DNA of 64,000 nt from Nonomuraea sp. NEAU-A123 (GTDB taxonomy: Bacteria > Actinomycetota > Actinomycetes > Streptosporangiales > Streptosporangiaceae), in assembly GCF_018603905.1 (NCBI RefSeq), contig NZ_JAHFZZ010000033.1:45457-109456 (forward strand). Direction: 5' to 3'. Below, piece by piece: positions 32,699 through 41,050 of the stretch. A model generated the notes under the pieces. The model was not told the origin of the DNA, did no database searches, and saw only the letters and a list, made by a program, of their open reading frames with translations. Made by a program: the position numbers and the translations under genes. The stretch's first letter is position 1; the number at the start of each line of letters is the position of its first letter.

Positions 32699-34036
32699 GT
32701 GACAGTCCCTCTGGCCGACTCGCCCGCACCCACCAGGCCGACCGCCCCCGCCTTCGCGCTGCTCGGCACCGTCCAGATCATGCTGATCTCGGGTATCACC
32801 GTCGTCTCCGTCGCTCTGCTGGCGATCCAGGATGAGTTGCGGCTCAGCGGTGGTGACCTGGCGCTGGTCAGCACGGCGTACGGGCTGGCGTTCAGCGGGT
32901 TACTCCTGCTCGGCGGCAGGCTGGCGGACCTGTACGGCAGGCGACGGGTGCTCATGCTGGGCCTCGGCCTGTTCGGGGTCTCCTCGGCCGCGGCCGCCCT
33001 GGCCCCAGGGCTCGCCCTTCTCCTCACCGCGCGGTTCGCCCAGGGCATCGGCGCCGCCCTGACGGCCCCCTCGGCAATGGCGCTGCTCGGTGTGCTCTTT
33101 CCCGACCCTCACAGGCGGGCCCGGGCCACCGCCGTCTGGGGCGGCCTGGCGGGCATCGGTGCGACCGGGGGCACGCTGCTGTCCGGCGTGTTCGCCGAGT
33201 GGGCGTCATGGCGGTGGGCATTCGGCGTGCCGGTGATCGCCACGGCCCTCGCCCTCGTGGCGGCACCCCGGCTGCTCCCCGCCGATCGCCCGGTAGAGCG
33301 TGCTCGCATCGACATCCTCGGCGCCGCACTGGTGACGGCAGGACTCTCCACACTGAGCTACGGGCTGGTGGAGAGCTCGTACGGCCCGCTCATCGGCGGA
33401 GCCGTCCTGCTTCTCGCCTTCATGATCGTGGAATCCCGTACGGCCGCCCCTCTGGTGCCGCCGGCGTTCTTCGCCGCACCGCGAAGAGCCGTCGCCCTGG
33501 CGGCGATCGTCCTCGGCTCGGCGGGCATGGCCACCAGTTTCTTCTTCCTCTCGCTGCATCTCCAGCAGGTTCGCGGTCTGTCTCCGCTGCTGACCTCCGC
33601 CGCGTTCCTGCCGTACGGCGCGGTCCTGATCGGTACGGGCGCGGTCGCCGGGCGACTGCTGGCGCGCTTCGGCATCCGGATCGTTCTCACGACCGGCCTG
33701 ATCACGGCCGCCGCCGGGCTGGTTCTGGTCGGCAGGTTCGACGGCGCTCTCATCGCCGGGCTGCTGGTCCTGCCTTTCGGTATCGCCCTGACGTTCGCCG
33801 GCGCGACCGTGGCCGCGGTCACCGACGTACCCGACGAGCAGGCCGGGCTCGCCGGTGGCGTGGTCAACACGGCAATGGAGATCGGACCGACCCTCGGCCT
33901 CTCCCTACTGGTGTCACTGGCCGCCGCACAAGCCGGTGACGCCACCCACGGTTACGGCTTCGCGCTCGGCATCACCGCTGTCGCCTTCATCCTCATGGCC
34001 CCGATCGCAGCCCTACTGCTGCGCACCCCTCGATAA
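32699..34036 (+). CDS. MFS transporter, drug-efflux type
   Basis: A 445-residue major facilitator protein with about 12-14 helices. Motif A-like GGRLADLYGRRRVLML follows the second helix, and GIGAALTAPSAMALLGVLFP is the motif C region typical of H+ antiporters. The GTG at 32699 follows GAGGAG; the longer frame (to 32639) would put a hydrophilic leader in front and cover a plausible promoter (TTGCAA at 32640, CATACT about 18 bases on). It is followed by the SDR gene after 12 bases. Confidence 0.85.
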   Translation: MTVPLADSPAPTRPTAPAFALLGTVQIMLISGITVVSVALLAIQDELRLSGGDLALVSTAYGLAFSGLLLLGGRLADLYGRRRVLMLGLGLFGVSSAAAALAPGLALLLTARFAQGIGAALTAPSAMALLGVLFPDPHRRARATAVWGGLAGIGATGGTLLSGVFAEWASWRWAFGVPVIATALALVAAPRLLPADRPVERARIDILGAALVTAGLSTLSYGLVESSYGPLIGGAVLLLAFMIVESRTAAPLVPPAFFAAPRRAVALAAIVLGSAGMATSFFFLSLHLQQVRGLSPLLTSAAFLPYGAVLIGTGAVAGRLLARFGIRIVLTTGLITAAAGLVLVGRFDGALIAGLLVLPFGIALTFAGATVAAVTDVPDEQAGLAGGVVNTAMEIGPTLGLSLLVSLAAAQAGDATHGYGFALGITAVAFILMAPIAALLLRTPR

Positions 34037-34048
34037 AAGGAGAACATC

Positions 34049-34810
34049 ATGACCGCTCGATTCATCGACAAGGTCGTCCTCGTCACCGGCGGTGGCTCCG
34101 GCATCGGCCGGGAGACCGCCCGGGCCTTCGCCCGTGAGGGCGCCACCGTCGTCGTCTCCGGACGTGACGCGGAGAACCTCGACCAGACGGTCAAGCTGAT
34201 CGAGGCCGAGAACGGGCGAGCGAGCCTCGTCATCGCCGACGTCACCAGGCAGGAGGACGTCGCCCGGATGGTGGCGACGACCGTGGAGCGTCACGGCGGC
34301 CTGCACGTCGCACACAACAACGCCGGTATCTTCGGCCAGGCCGCTCCGCTCGCCGACCTCGACGTCGACGGCTGGCGCAACGTGCTGGACGTCAACCTGA
34401 CCGGTGTGTTCCTGTCGATGAAATATGAGATTCAGCACATGCGCTCCCATGGCGGAGGCACGATCGTCAACACCTCCTCCAACATCGGCGCCCATCGCAG
34501 GCTTCGCGGAGCGAGCGCGTACGCCACTTCCAAGGCGGGCGTGAGCTTCCTGACCCGCGCCGCGGCACTCGACCACATCGATGACGGCATCCGTATCAAC
34601 GCGGTCAGCCCCGGAGCCAGCGACGCCCCGATGTCGTCGCGGCCCGGCGAGAGCCGCGAAGAACGCGATGCCCGTCTCGCTCCGCATATTCCGCTCGGCA
34701 GGGTCGGCGCGCTGGAGGAGGTCACCGCCACGGTGCTGTGGCTCGCCTCCCCCGAGTCCGGATTCGCCGTCGGCCACGACCTCGTCATCGACGGCGGCGC
34801 CACCGCCTGA
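34049..34810 (+). CDS. SDR-family oxidoreductase
   Basis: A 253-residue classical SDR. The cofactor loop is VLVTGGGSGIGRETARAFA; NNAGIFGQ is the structural Asn-Asn-Ala-Gly motif. The active site Ser is in IVNTSSNIGAHRR and Tyr/Lys in ASAYATSKAGVSFLTRAAA. The end, GFAVGHDLVIDGGATA, is complete. AAAGGAGA precedes the ATG. It forms a unit with the upstream MFS gene, probably under the TetR gene; the pair may detoxify and export one compound. Confidence 0.88.
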   Translation: MTARFIDKVVLVTGGGSGIGRETARAFAREGATVVVSGRDAENLDQTVKLIEAENGRASLVIADVTRQEDVARMVATTVERHGGLHVAHNNAGIFGQAAPLADLDVDGWRNVLDVNLTGVFLSMKYEIQHMRSHGGGTIVNTSSNIGAHRRLRGASAYATSKAGVSFLTRAAALDHIDDGIRINAVSPGASDAPMSSRPGESREERDARLAPHIPLGRVGALEEVTATVLWLASPESGFAVGHDLVIDGGATA

Positions 34811-35114
34811 TCACGAAGCAACCTGGGGCGGGGTCCGGGGCGCCTGTACGGCCCCGGACTCCGATCCGCCTTGATTGCTCTGCCCGTACGGCCCTCAAGG
34901 CCGCTCGGGGCCGCAAGGCGCCATGCCCGGCACGTTCCCGCGCTCTGCCTCGGCCTGCCACAGATCACGCTGAACGGCGCCCGAGCTCCGAACCACCCGC
35001 TCAGCGCATCGAGATTCCAGCCGAAATGGCAACCAGTACCCCCAGGAGCAGAACCTGATGCTCCTAGTCGATCAGGACGGAATCCACGCACTCCATAAAC
35101 CGTCTCAGAAGATC
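34811..35114. other. Gene-free spacer with a small hairpin
   Basis: No convincing gene is seen. AGGAGCA (35044-35050) pairs with TGCTCCT (35059-35065). CGTACGGCCC occurs twice (near 34846 and 34885) with adjacent GC-rich repeats of CCGGAC and GGGGCCG, but without clear structure. Confidence 0.5.
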
Positions 35115-35145
35115 AAAAAGCCCCGAACGATGATCCGTTCGGGGC
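35115..35145 (-). terminator. Terminator of the tRNA operon
   Basis: A 10-bp perfect stem, GCCCCGAACG (35120-35129) with CGTTCGGGGC (35136-35145), loop ATGATC. On the minus strand it is followed by TTTTTG. It lies 9 bases beyond the 3' end of tRNA-Phe. Confidence 0.9.
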
Positions 35146-35154
35146 AAAAAAATG

Positions 35155-35228
35155 TGGTCAGGGGCAGGGTCGAACTGCCGACCTTCCGCTTTTCAGGCGG
35201 ACGCTCGTACCAACTGAGCTACCTGACC
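35155..35228 (-). tRNA. tRNA-Phe (GAA)
   Basis: Acceptor GGTCAGG pairs with CCTGACC plus discriminator A. The anticodon stem TCCGC/GCGGA encloses CTGAAAA with anticodon GAA; the T arm has GGTTCGA-type TTCGA. 74 nt, no encoded CCA. Last gene of the Glu-Asp-Phe operon. Confidence 0.95.
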
Positions 35229-35233
35229 CAGAG

Positions 35234-35308
35234 CGGTCCTGACGGGACTTGAACCCGCGACCTCCACCTTGACAGGGTGGCGAGCACTCCAAACTGCTCT
35301 ACAGGACC
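35234..35308 (-). tRNA. tRNA-Asp (GTC)
   Basis: Acceptor GGTCCTG pairs with CAGGACC, discriminator G. The anticodon stem CCACC/GGTGG encloses CTGTCAA with anticodon GTC. Five bases separate it from tRNA-Phe, so the two are processed from one transcript. Confidence 0.95.
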
Positions 35309-35389
35309 TTGCTTTCTTGCTTTGCGACTCGCTTAGCTTACCAGTTCTTCGGTGGCCTTCGACCAACCGTTTTGTGGTGCGCTTTGCGG

Positions 35390-35462
35390 TGCCCCCAACG
35401 GGATTCGAACCCGTGCCGCCGCCTTGAAAGGGCGGTGTCCTAGGCCGCTAGACGATGGGGGC
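35390..35462 (-). tRNA. tRNA-Glu (TTC)
   Basis: Acceptor GCCCCCA pairs with the 3' strand TTGGGGGC (7 bp), discriminator A. The anticodon stem CCGCC/GGCGG encloses CTTTCAA with anticodon TTC. Its 5' end abuts the stop codon of the metallophosphoesterase gene without spacing. Confidence 0.95.
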
Positions 35463-37025
35463 TCAGGAACTTTCCCTGTCGCCTTCCGTCGGAGACCTCT
35501 GAAGCATAGGGGACGATTGCCCTTGATGCCAAAGTGGCGGACCGGCGGCCGGCGTTGTCGTGCCAGTGATCGATCCCGTTGGCGACGGGGCGTTCGTTGG
35601 CGCTGGAGAAATCATACGTCCCGGGTCACGCTCCACGTGACGCTGGATGTACACCGACTGCTCCCCGAGGCCCCCGAGCGTGATGTCGTCCCAGGCCTGC
35701 AGGCGTCTGGTCTCCTTGTCGAAGTACATGACCGAGGCCTGTACGGGGGTCGGCTGGGGGTGTTCGAGGGCACGCAGGCCGGCCCCGCCCGTGGAGCCCT
35801 GGACCAGCAGGCGGGTGCCCGTGGGCAGCACGGTCGTCGATCGTTCGTGGGTGTGACCTGCGAGGATGATCGGTGTGGCACCGGAGAAGCCGCGGCCGAC
35901 TTCCGGATCGTGGACGGCGACCACGTCCGGCTTCCCCATCCGCGGCACGTGTGAGCGGCCGAACTCCGCCAGAACGGCCGGGTCCGAGTCGACGGCGACG
36001 GTCTTGTCGGGGGTGAAGCGGGGATCGCCCAAGCCGTAGATGTTCAGGCCTGCCACCTTCTGGGTCTTGTCATCCAGAACTATGGCGTTCTTCTGCTTGG
36101 CGACCGCTTTCTGGGTGATCATCGAGTCGTGGTTGCCGCGAACGTAGACGTACGGGACGCCGAGGGTGGAGATCTCGTCGACGAACTTGTTCTCGGCTTT
36201 GGTGCCGTGGTCGGAAATGTCGCCCGTGTCGATGATCATGTCGACCTTGAACTGGTCCTTCAGGGAGCGGATGACGTTCCAGGCGATCGGGTTGATGTGG
36301 ATGTCCGAGATGTGGAGGACGCGGATGGATCTGGGGTCCGCGTCGTACAACGGCAGGGTCGACACCGTGTCGTACAGCTTCGAGACGTTCGTGACCAGCT
36401 TGGTGAGCTGTGACCGGTACGACTCGAACTTCGTCACGATCGACTCCGCGCTGCCCACCAGCGACGGCGCGGCGGCGATCAGGCCCGAGTATCTAGGCTC
36501 GACGAGCGAATTGGGGCGGAATGTGAGCGCGGCGAACGCGCTCGTGCCGGCGAGGGCCACCGAGGCGGCCAGCAAGCCGAGCAACGCCACCCGCGGCCGC
36601 CTGAACACCAGCAGGCTCGCGATCAGCGCCCCCGCTCCCGCGCACAGCATCGAGCGGATCAGCAGCAGGCGGACACCGTCCAGCAGGTCGCGCTCGATGA
36701 TCTCCGGCAGCCGGTCCGCCAGGCGCGGGTCCTCAAGGAGCGCCTTGGCGCGTTCCTGGTCGATGTTCTCGAGCGAGATGCGGAGTCTGAGCGGGGCGTC
36801 GTGCGTGCGGAACGTGAGCGTGCCCAGCGGGCTGGCGTCCACGACCGTCTCGCCGTTCCAGGCGGGCCGGAGCGACATACCCGTCTCTACCGGACCGACC
36901 TGAGCCCTGAGGGTCCCGCTGAGGAAAATGCCGAGCCAGGCGCCCACCGCGGCCACGATGAGGACGGCCACGACCCTGGACACCCGCGACTGGAGGACTG
37001 CGGTCAATCTGTCAGTGAACTTCAT
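35463..37025 (-). CDS. Membrane-anchored metallophosphoesterase
   Basis: A 520-residue protein. N-terminal helix VLIVAAVGAWLGIFLSG, an outer segment of about 100 residues, two more helices (LICAG-type AGALIASLLVF and ALLGLLAASVALAGTSAFAAL), then a calcineurin-like phosphoesterase domain outside. Metal motifs are HISDIHINP (D-x-H), DTGDISDHG (GD), VRGNHDSM (GNHD) and LAGHTHERS (GHTH). The C-terminus is Pro/Thr-rich. The gene ends directly at tRNA-Glu, and its last codons contain that operon's promoter. Substrate unknown. Confidence 0.9.
   Translation of the reverse strand: MKFTDRLTAVLQSRVSRVVAVLIVAAVGAWLGIFLSGTLRAQVGPVETGMSLRPAWNGETVVDASPLGTLTFRTHDAPLRLRISLENIDQERAKALLEDPRLADRLPEIIERDLLDGVRLLLIRSMLCAGAGALIASLLVFRRPRVALLGLLAASVALAGTSAFAALTFRPNSLVEPRYSGLIAAAPSLVGSAESIVTKFESYRSQLTKLVTNVSKLYDTVSTLPLYDADPRSIRVLHISDIHINPIAWNVIRSLKDQFKVDMIIDTGDISDHGTKAENKFVDEISTLGVPYVYVRGNHDSMITQKAVAKQKNAIVLDDKTQKVAGLNIYGLGDPRFTPDKTVAVDSDPAVLAEFGRSHVPRMGKPDVVAVHDPEVGRGFSGATPIILAGHTHERSTTVLPTGTRLLVQGSTGGAGLRALEHPQPTPVQASVMYFDKETRRLQAWDDITLGGLGEQSVYIQRHVERDPGRMISPAPTNAPSPTGSITGTTTPAAGPPLWHQGQSSPMLQRSPTEGDRESS
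35503..35532 (-). promoter_or_regulatory. Promoter of the tRNA Glu-Asp-Phe operon
   Basis: On the minus strand TTGGCA (35532-35527) and TATGCT (35508-35503) are 18 bases apart, about 41 bases before tRNA-Glu. This vegetative-type promoter lies wholly inside the coding end of the metallophosphoesterase gene. Confidence 0.55.
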
Positions 37026-37058
37026 ACAGTTTCTTGCTTACCCGACCAGCGGGGCAGA

Positions 37059-37409
37059 ATGGCAAGGGTGATCGAGGTTTCGCGGGAGAAGTTCGAGGAG
37101 CTCGTAGCCGAGGCGTTGGACACGATTCCCCCAGGTCTGACCCGGGTGATGAGCAATGTCGTCGTCACGGTCGTCGACGATCCGCCCGAACCCAACCTGT
37201 TGGGCCTGTACACCGGGATCCCCCTCACAGAGCGCGGCGACTGGTACTCCGCAGTCCTGCCCGACCGCATCGAGATCTACCGAAATCCGATATGCCAGAT
37301 TTGCGATACGGAGGACGACGTGGTCGACGAAGTACGCATAACGGTCGTCCACGAGGTCGGGCACCACTTCGGCATCGATGACGCCCGGCTTCATGAACTA
37401 GGCTGGTAA
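37059..37409 (+). CDS. Zincin-like metallopeptidase family protein
   Basis: A 116-residue minimal zincin. The zinc motif is ITVVHEVGHHFGIDDARLHE, that is HExxHxxGxxD, at about residues 97-110. NPICQIC gives two Cys close to the site. VEVSREKFEELVAEALDTIP is the usual helical N-terminus of this small family (PF06262-like). Proteolytic activity is unproven in the family. Start ATG at 37059, with a GTG three codons later as alternative. Divergent from the metallophosphoesterase by about 33 bases. Confidence 0.88.
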   Translation: MARVIEVSREKFEELVAEALDTIPPGLTRVMSNVVVTVVDDPPEPNLLGLYTGIPLTERGDWYSAVLPDRIEIYRNPICQICDTEDDVVDEVRITVVHEVGHHFGIDDARLHELGW

Positions 37410-37509
37410 CCGTTCGCAATGGGTTGGCTTCTTTGGGTTGCGGGCCGTCAAATGATCGGGCACCTTAGGTGACATAGCGAGCACTCTGAGTCAGGCACAG
37501 CGGAGTCCA

Positions 37510-38784
37510 ATGGGGGCCATGCGGACGCGACGGCTGCTGGGACGGCATCGCCGCGCCCTCCAACGCCAAGCCACATACGGCGAGGTCATCGCCATCAGGG
37601 AGTTTCGCGCGCTCTGGTACGGCCAGGGCCTCTCCCTGCTCGGCGACCAGCTCGCCCAAGTGGCGCTGGCCGTCCTTGTCTATGACCGCACCCGATCACC
37701 GCTGGCGACCGCGGCCGTCTACGCGCTGACCTACCTGCCGACGATCCTCGGCGGCCCGCTGCTGGCCGGTCTGGCCGACCGGTTCGCGCGCAGGGGCGTC
37801 ATGATGACGTGCGACCTGCTCCGCGCGGCCCTGGTGGGCGTGATGGCGCTCCCGGGGGTGCCGTTCCCCGTGCTGTGCGGGCTGGTGTTCCTCGTGGTGC
37901 TGCTCAGCGCGCCGTTCTCGGCCGCGCGCGCGGCACTGCTGCCCGAGGTGCTCGAAGGTGATCGGTACGTCGTCGGCTCCGCCTTGCAGAACATGACGAA
38001 CCAGGGCATCCAGATGCTCGGTTTCGCGGCCGGCGGCGCGATGATCGCCACGATAGGCCCCTTCCGCGCGCTCGCGCTCGACGCGATCACGTTCCTGGGT
38101 TCCGCGTTGATCCTGGTCATCCGCGTACGACCACGTCCCGCGGCCGCCCGCGACGGCGCCAGGCCGTCGATGTGGGCGATGACCAGGGCGGGCGCCCGCC
38201 TTGTCTTCGGCGACCGAAAACTCCGCACCCTTGTGCTCTTCGCGTGGCTCTGCGGCTTCTACATCCTGCCGGAGGGCCTAGCCGTCCCCTATGCGGCGAA
38301 GCTCAGCACCGGCGCCCTGTCGCTCCCGGTGGTCACCGGGCTGCTGATGGCGGCGATGCCGACGGGGACCGCGGTGGGGGCGTTCTTTTTCAGCAGGTTC
38401 GTCACGCCGCCGCGGCGCCTGCGCATGATGGGGTGGATGGCCATGCTGAGCTGTCTGCCGCTCGTCGTGACCGCGCTGCAGCCACCGTTGGCCGTGGTGC
38501 TGGCCGCGTGGTTCCTGTCGGGGGTTGGCGGGGCCTACCAGCTCGCAGCGAACGCCGCTTTCGTCCAGTGCGTACCGGCGGAACGACGCGGTCAGGCGTT
38601 CGGCCTGGTGCAGTCGGGGCTTATGGCCGTACAGGGGATCGGGATCTTGATCGGCGGGTTCGCCGCGGAGAGACTCGGCCCAGAGCCGGTGGTCGCGCTG
38701 GCCGGCGTCATCGGTGTGACGGCCGCGGCCGTGCTCGCCATCCTCTGGTCCGAGTCCCGCGTCGAGACCCCCGCCCCCGCATGA
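37510..38784 (+). CDS. MFS transporter
   Basis: A 424-residue major facilitator protein. It has about 12 helices, with an N-terminal cytoplasmic stretch ending EFRALWYGQGLSLLGDQLAQ, a signature of the group that includes macrolide and enterobactin exporters. Motif A is LAGLADRFARRGVMM. ANAAFVQCVPAERRGQAFGL is the matching loop in the second half. Start ATG at 37510 (GGAG upstream) or 37519. Its substrate is not deducible. It ends one base before the convergent PspC gene. Confidence 0.85.
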   Translation: MGAMRTRRLLGRHRRALQRQATYGEVIAIREFRALWYGQGLSLLGDQLAQVALAVLVYDRTRSPLATAAVYALTYLPTILGGPLLAGLADRFARRGVMMTCDLLRAALVGVMALPGVPFPVLCGLVFLVVLLSAPFSAARAALLPEVLEGDRYVVGSALQNMTNQGIQMLGFAAGGAMIATIGPFRALALDAITFLGSALILVIRVRPRPAAARDGARPSMWAMTRAGARLVFGDRKLRTLVLFAWLCGFYILPEGLAVPYAAKLSTGALSLPVVTGLLMAAMPTGTAVGAFFFSRFVTPPRRLRMMGWMAMLSCLPLVVTALQPPLAVVLAAWFLSGVGGAYQLAANAAFVQCVPAERRGQAFGLVQSGLMAVQGIGILIGGFAAERLGPEPVVALAGVIGVTAAAVLAILWSESRVETPAPA

Positions 38785-39081
38785 TCACTGCTGCGGCTTC
38801 TGCTCGCCGCTGTAGTCGGTGTGGTCCTGCCAGGTGGACTTGGCCTGCTGCTTGTCGAACAGGTCCTGGACGATCGAGGTGTCCCGGCCCTCTTCCGGCA
38901 TGAGCAGCCAGCCGGCCGCGTACACGCCGACCCCGAGCCCACCGAACAGCGTGGCGATCGCCAGGCCGATTCTGATCAGGTTGGCGTCGATGCCGACGTA
39001 CTCCCCGATACCCGAGCAGACACCCGCGATGATGCGGCCGTTGTTGGTCCGACGAAGCTTCTTGACGTTGTATTCGCTCAT
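38785..39081 (-). CDS. PspC-domain membrane protein
   Basis: A 98-residue small stress protein. NVKKLRRTNNGRIIAGVCSG and IGEYVGIDANLIRIGLAIAT are the PspC domain, with a membrane segment ATLFGGLGVGVYAAGWLLMP. The polar C-terminus of about 30 residues is acidic and Gln-rich. PspC-type proteins sense or signal envelope stress; in actinomycetes they often stand alone, as here. Confidence 0.9.
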   Translation of the reverse strand: MSEYNVKKLRRTNNGRIIAGVCSGIGEYVGIDANLIRIGLAIATLFGGLGVGVYAAGWLLMPEEGRDTSIVQDLFDKQQAKSTWQDHTDYSGEQKPQQ

Positions 39082-39180
39082 GCCTCAAGACTGCCCTCCG
39101 GCCCGGCGTTCGCACATCAGGATTCCCCCTGGTAGAACCCTGGTAGGCCCTTACGGCCTTTCGTCACGGAAGGACGCTCG

Positions 39181-40335
39181 ATGGACGATCTGCTGCGCCT
39201 GGACGACCGGCTCGACGGCGACCAGAGGCTGATCCGCGACACGGTCAGGTCCTTCGTCGACGACCGCGTCCTGCCGTACGTCGGCGACTGGTTCGAGCAG
39301 GCCACCTTCCCCGCGCGCGAACTCGCGCCCGCACTCGGCTCGCTCGGCCTGCTCGGCATGCACCTCGAGGGGTACGGCTGCGCCGGCACGGACGCCATCT
39401 CGTACGGCGTGGCCTGCCGCGAGCTGGAAGCCGGAGACTCGGGTTTGCGGTCCTTCGTCTCGGTTCAGGGATCGCTGGCGATGTTCCCCATCTGGCGTTA
39501 TGGGTCCTCCGAGCAGAAAGATCAATGGCTGCCCGCGATGGCCGCCGGTGAGGCGATCGGCTGTTTCGGCCTGACCGAGCCCGACCACGGCTCCGACCCC
39601 GCCAACATGCGCACGTACGCCAAGCGAGACGGCTCCGACTGGATCCTGAACGGTTCCAAGATGTGGATCACCAACGGCTCGATCGCCGACGTGGCCGTCG
39701 TATGGGCCCAGACCGACGACGGCATCCGCGGCTTCGTCGTACCGACCGATACGCCCGGCTTCTCCGCCCCTGAGATCCACAAGAAGCTATCCCTTAGGGC
39801 CTCCATCACCTCGTCCCTGTACTTCGACGACGTACGCCTGCCCGCCTCCGCCGTACTTCCCGAAGTGTCCGGCCTCAAAGGCCCTCTGTCGTGCCTCTCA
39901 GAAGCCCGCTTCGGCATCATCTGGGGCGTCGTGGGCGCGGCCCGCGCCTGCCTGGAGGCGGCGGTCTCGTACGCGAAGACCCGCATCCAGTTCGACAAGC
40001 CGATCGGGGCATTCCAGCTGACCCAGGAGAAACTGGCCTGGATGTACGTCGGAACGGCCCAGGCGGGCCTGACGGCCCTGCATCTGGGCGCACTGAAGGA
40101 CGCCGGAAAGCTGGAGCCCCGGCAGATCAGCTTCGGCAAACTGGCCAACGTACGGGCGGCGCTGGACATCGCCCGACAAGCTCGGACGATCTTGGGCGGG
40201 AACGGGATCACGCTGGAGTACCCTGTGATCAGGCATATGAACAACCTGGAGAGCGTGCTCACATACGAAGGCACCCAGGAGATCCACACACTGGTGCTGG
40301 GCGAAGCGCTGACGGGGCTCGCGGCTTACCGGTGA
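39181..40335 (+). CDS. Acyl-CoA dehydrogenase, glutaryl-CoA dehydrogenase type
   Basis: A 384-residue FAD enzyme. CFGLTEPDHGSDPANMRTYA is the substrate/FAD loop, and KMWITNGSIADVAVVWAQ contains FAD-contacting residues. The catalytic base is in ESVLTYEGTQEIHTLVLG (Glu of YEGT), and RIQFDKPIGAFQLTQEKLA is the second family signature. The overall pattern (QLTQEKLAWM, ILGGNGITLEYPVIRHM) is that of glutaryl-CoA dehydrogenases in lysine/tryptophan breakdown. It lies alone, 56 bases before tRNA-Lys. Confidence 0.88.
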   Translation: MDDLLRLDDRLDGDQRLIRDTVRSFVDDRVLPYVGDWFEQATFPARELAPALGSLGLLGMHLEGYGCAGTDAISYGVACRELEAGDSGLRSFVSVQGSLAMFPIWRYGSSEQKDQWLPAMAAGEAIGCFGLTEPDHGSDPANMRTYAKRDGSDWILNGSKMWITNGSIADVAVVWAQTDDGIRGFVVPTDTPGFSAPEIHKKLSLRASITSSLYFDDVRLPASAVLPEVSGLKGPLSCLSEARFGIIWGVVGAARACLEAAVSYAKTRIQFDKPIGAFQLTQEKLAWMYVGTAQAGLTALHLGALKDAGKLEPRQISFGKLANVRAALDIARQARTILGGNGITLEYPVIRHMNNLESVLTYEGTQEIHTLVLGEALTGLAAYR

Positions 40336-40391
40336 GGGGGCGAAAGGGCGTCGCGTGGGGGGCGGTAATCTCTGTACCCTTGCTGTTGCTA

Positions 40392-40467
40392 GGGGCGTTA
40401 GCTCAATTGGCAGAGCTGCGGACTTTTAATCCGTAGGTTCCGGGTTCGAGCCCCGGGCGCCCTACCA
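40392..40467 (+). tRNA. tRNA-Lys (TTT), AICE attachment gene
   Basis: GGGGCGT pairs with GCGCCCT including G-U pairs, discriminator A and an encoded CCA (40465-40467). The anticodon stem GCGGA/TCCGT encloses CTTTTAA with anticodon TTT. Its 3' 46 bases recur at 53166-53211, so the gene is the integration site of the element. It remains a complete tRNA. Confidence 0.95.
40422..40467 (+). repeat. attL of the AICE
   Basis: A 46-bp segment from the anticodon loop to the CCA end of tRNA-Lys, identical to 53166-53211. The left copy keeps the tRNA whole. Identity stops sharply on both sides. Confidence 0.93.
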
Positions 40468-40671
40468 TCCTCTACCTCGAATCCTGCTTCTGAGCTGGGG
40501 TTTTGCTCTGGAACGGCGTGGACCGCGAAGGCAGCCACAGGCCACCGAAAGCAGCCGCCTGCCACCCTTCCCGGAATATACGCGGAATGGATCTTGGCGC
40601 GTTTGCCCAGGTCGAGGCAGCAATTCGGAAGCGTTCTTCGGAGATTCCGCGTCGACGCCGCGACAACGACG

Positions 40672-40699
40672 AAGGACCCCGAGCTGTCTCGGGGTCCTT
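40672..40699 (-). terminator. Hairpin terminator after the integrase remnant
   Basis: A perfect 12-bp stem, AAGGACCCCGAG (40672-40683) with CTCGGGGTCCTT (40688-40699), and a CTGT loop. It lies 15 bases past the integrase stop on the minus strand. The rest of 40468-40714 shows no gene. Confidence 0.75.
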
Positions 40700-40714
40700 C
40701 TCTGTGAGCACCTG

Positions 40715-41050
40715 TTACGCGGCCTCAAGGGCATCCAAGATCCTTTGGTTGGCGACCTCGCGTTGCCCGTCGATGCACTTGGCGTAGACGCGTAACAGGA
40801 CATCGACACCATGCCCCGCCCGTTCGGCCGCCTCAGGGGCATGAACGCCAGCATTGAGCCACAGCGACACGGCCGCATGCCGCAGGTCGTAGGGCCGAGC
40901 CGCCAGCGGAGAGGCGACCTGGTCGGGCGTCAGCCCGTAGGTCCGTGCCTCGCGCCAGACCATCGACACCGTCGAGCCCGGGAACGGCTTGCCTGTGCTG
41001 GTCCTGAACAACCGGCCGTCGCTGGACACGCCGTACTGTTCGAAGTTGCC
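40715..41050 (-). pseudogene. int: Tyrosine integrase, C-terminal remnant
   Basis: Only the last 105-110 residues of an AICE-type tyrosine recombinase remain. GRLFRTSTGKPFPGS opens the recognisable part, PYDLRHAAVSLWLNAGV is the second catalytic box with Arg, and AERAGHGVDVLLRVYAKCID carries the late His and nucleophilic Tyr. The first catalytic Arg and the whole core-binding domain are absent; upstream the frame continues only as out-of-phase rep sequence. A full enzyme has about 400 residues. It lies next to attL in the normal int position, so this is an internal deletion, not a contig edge. Confidence 0.85.
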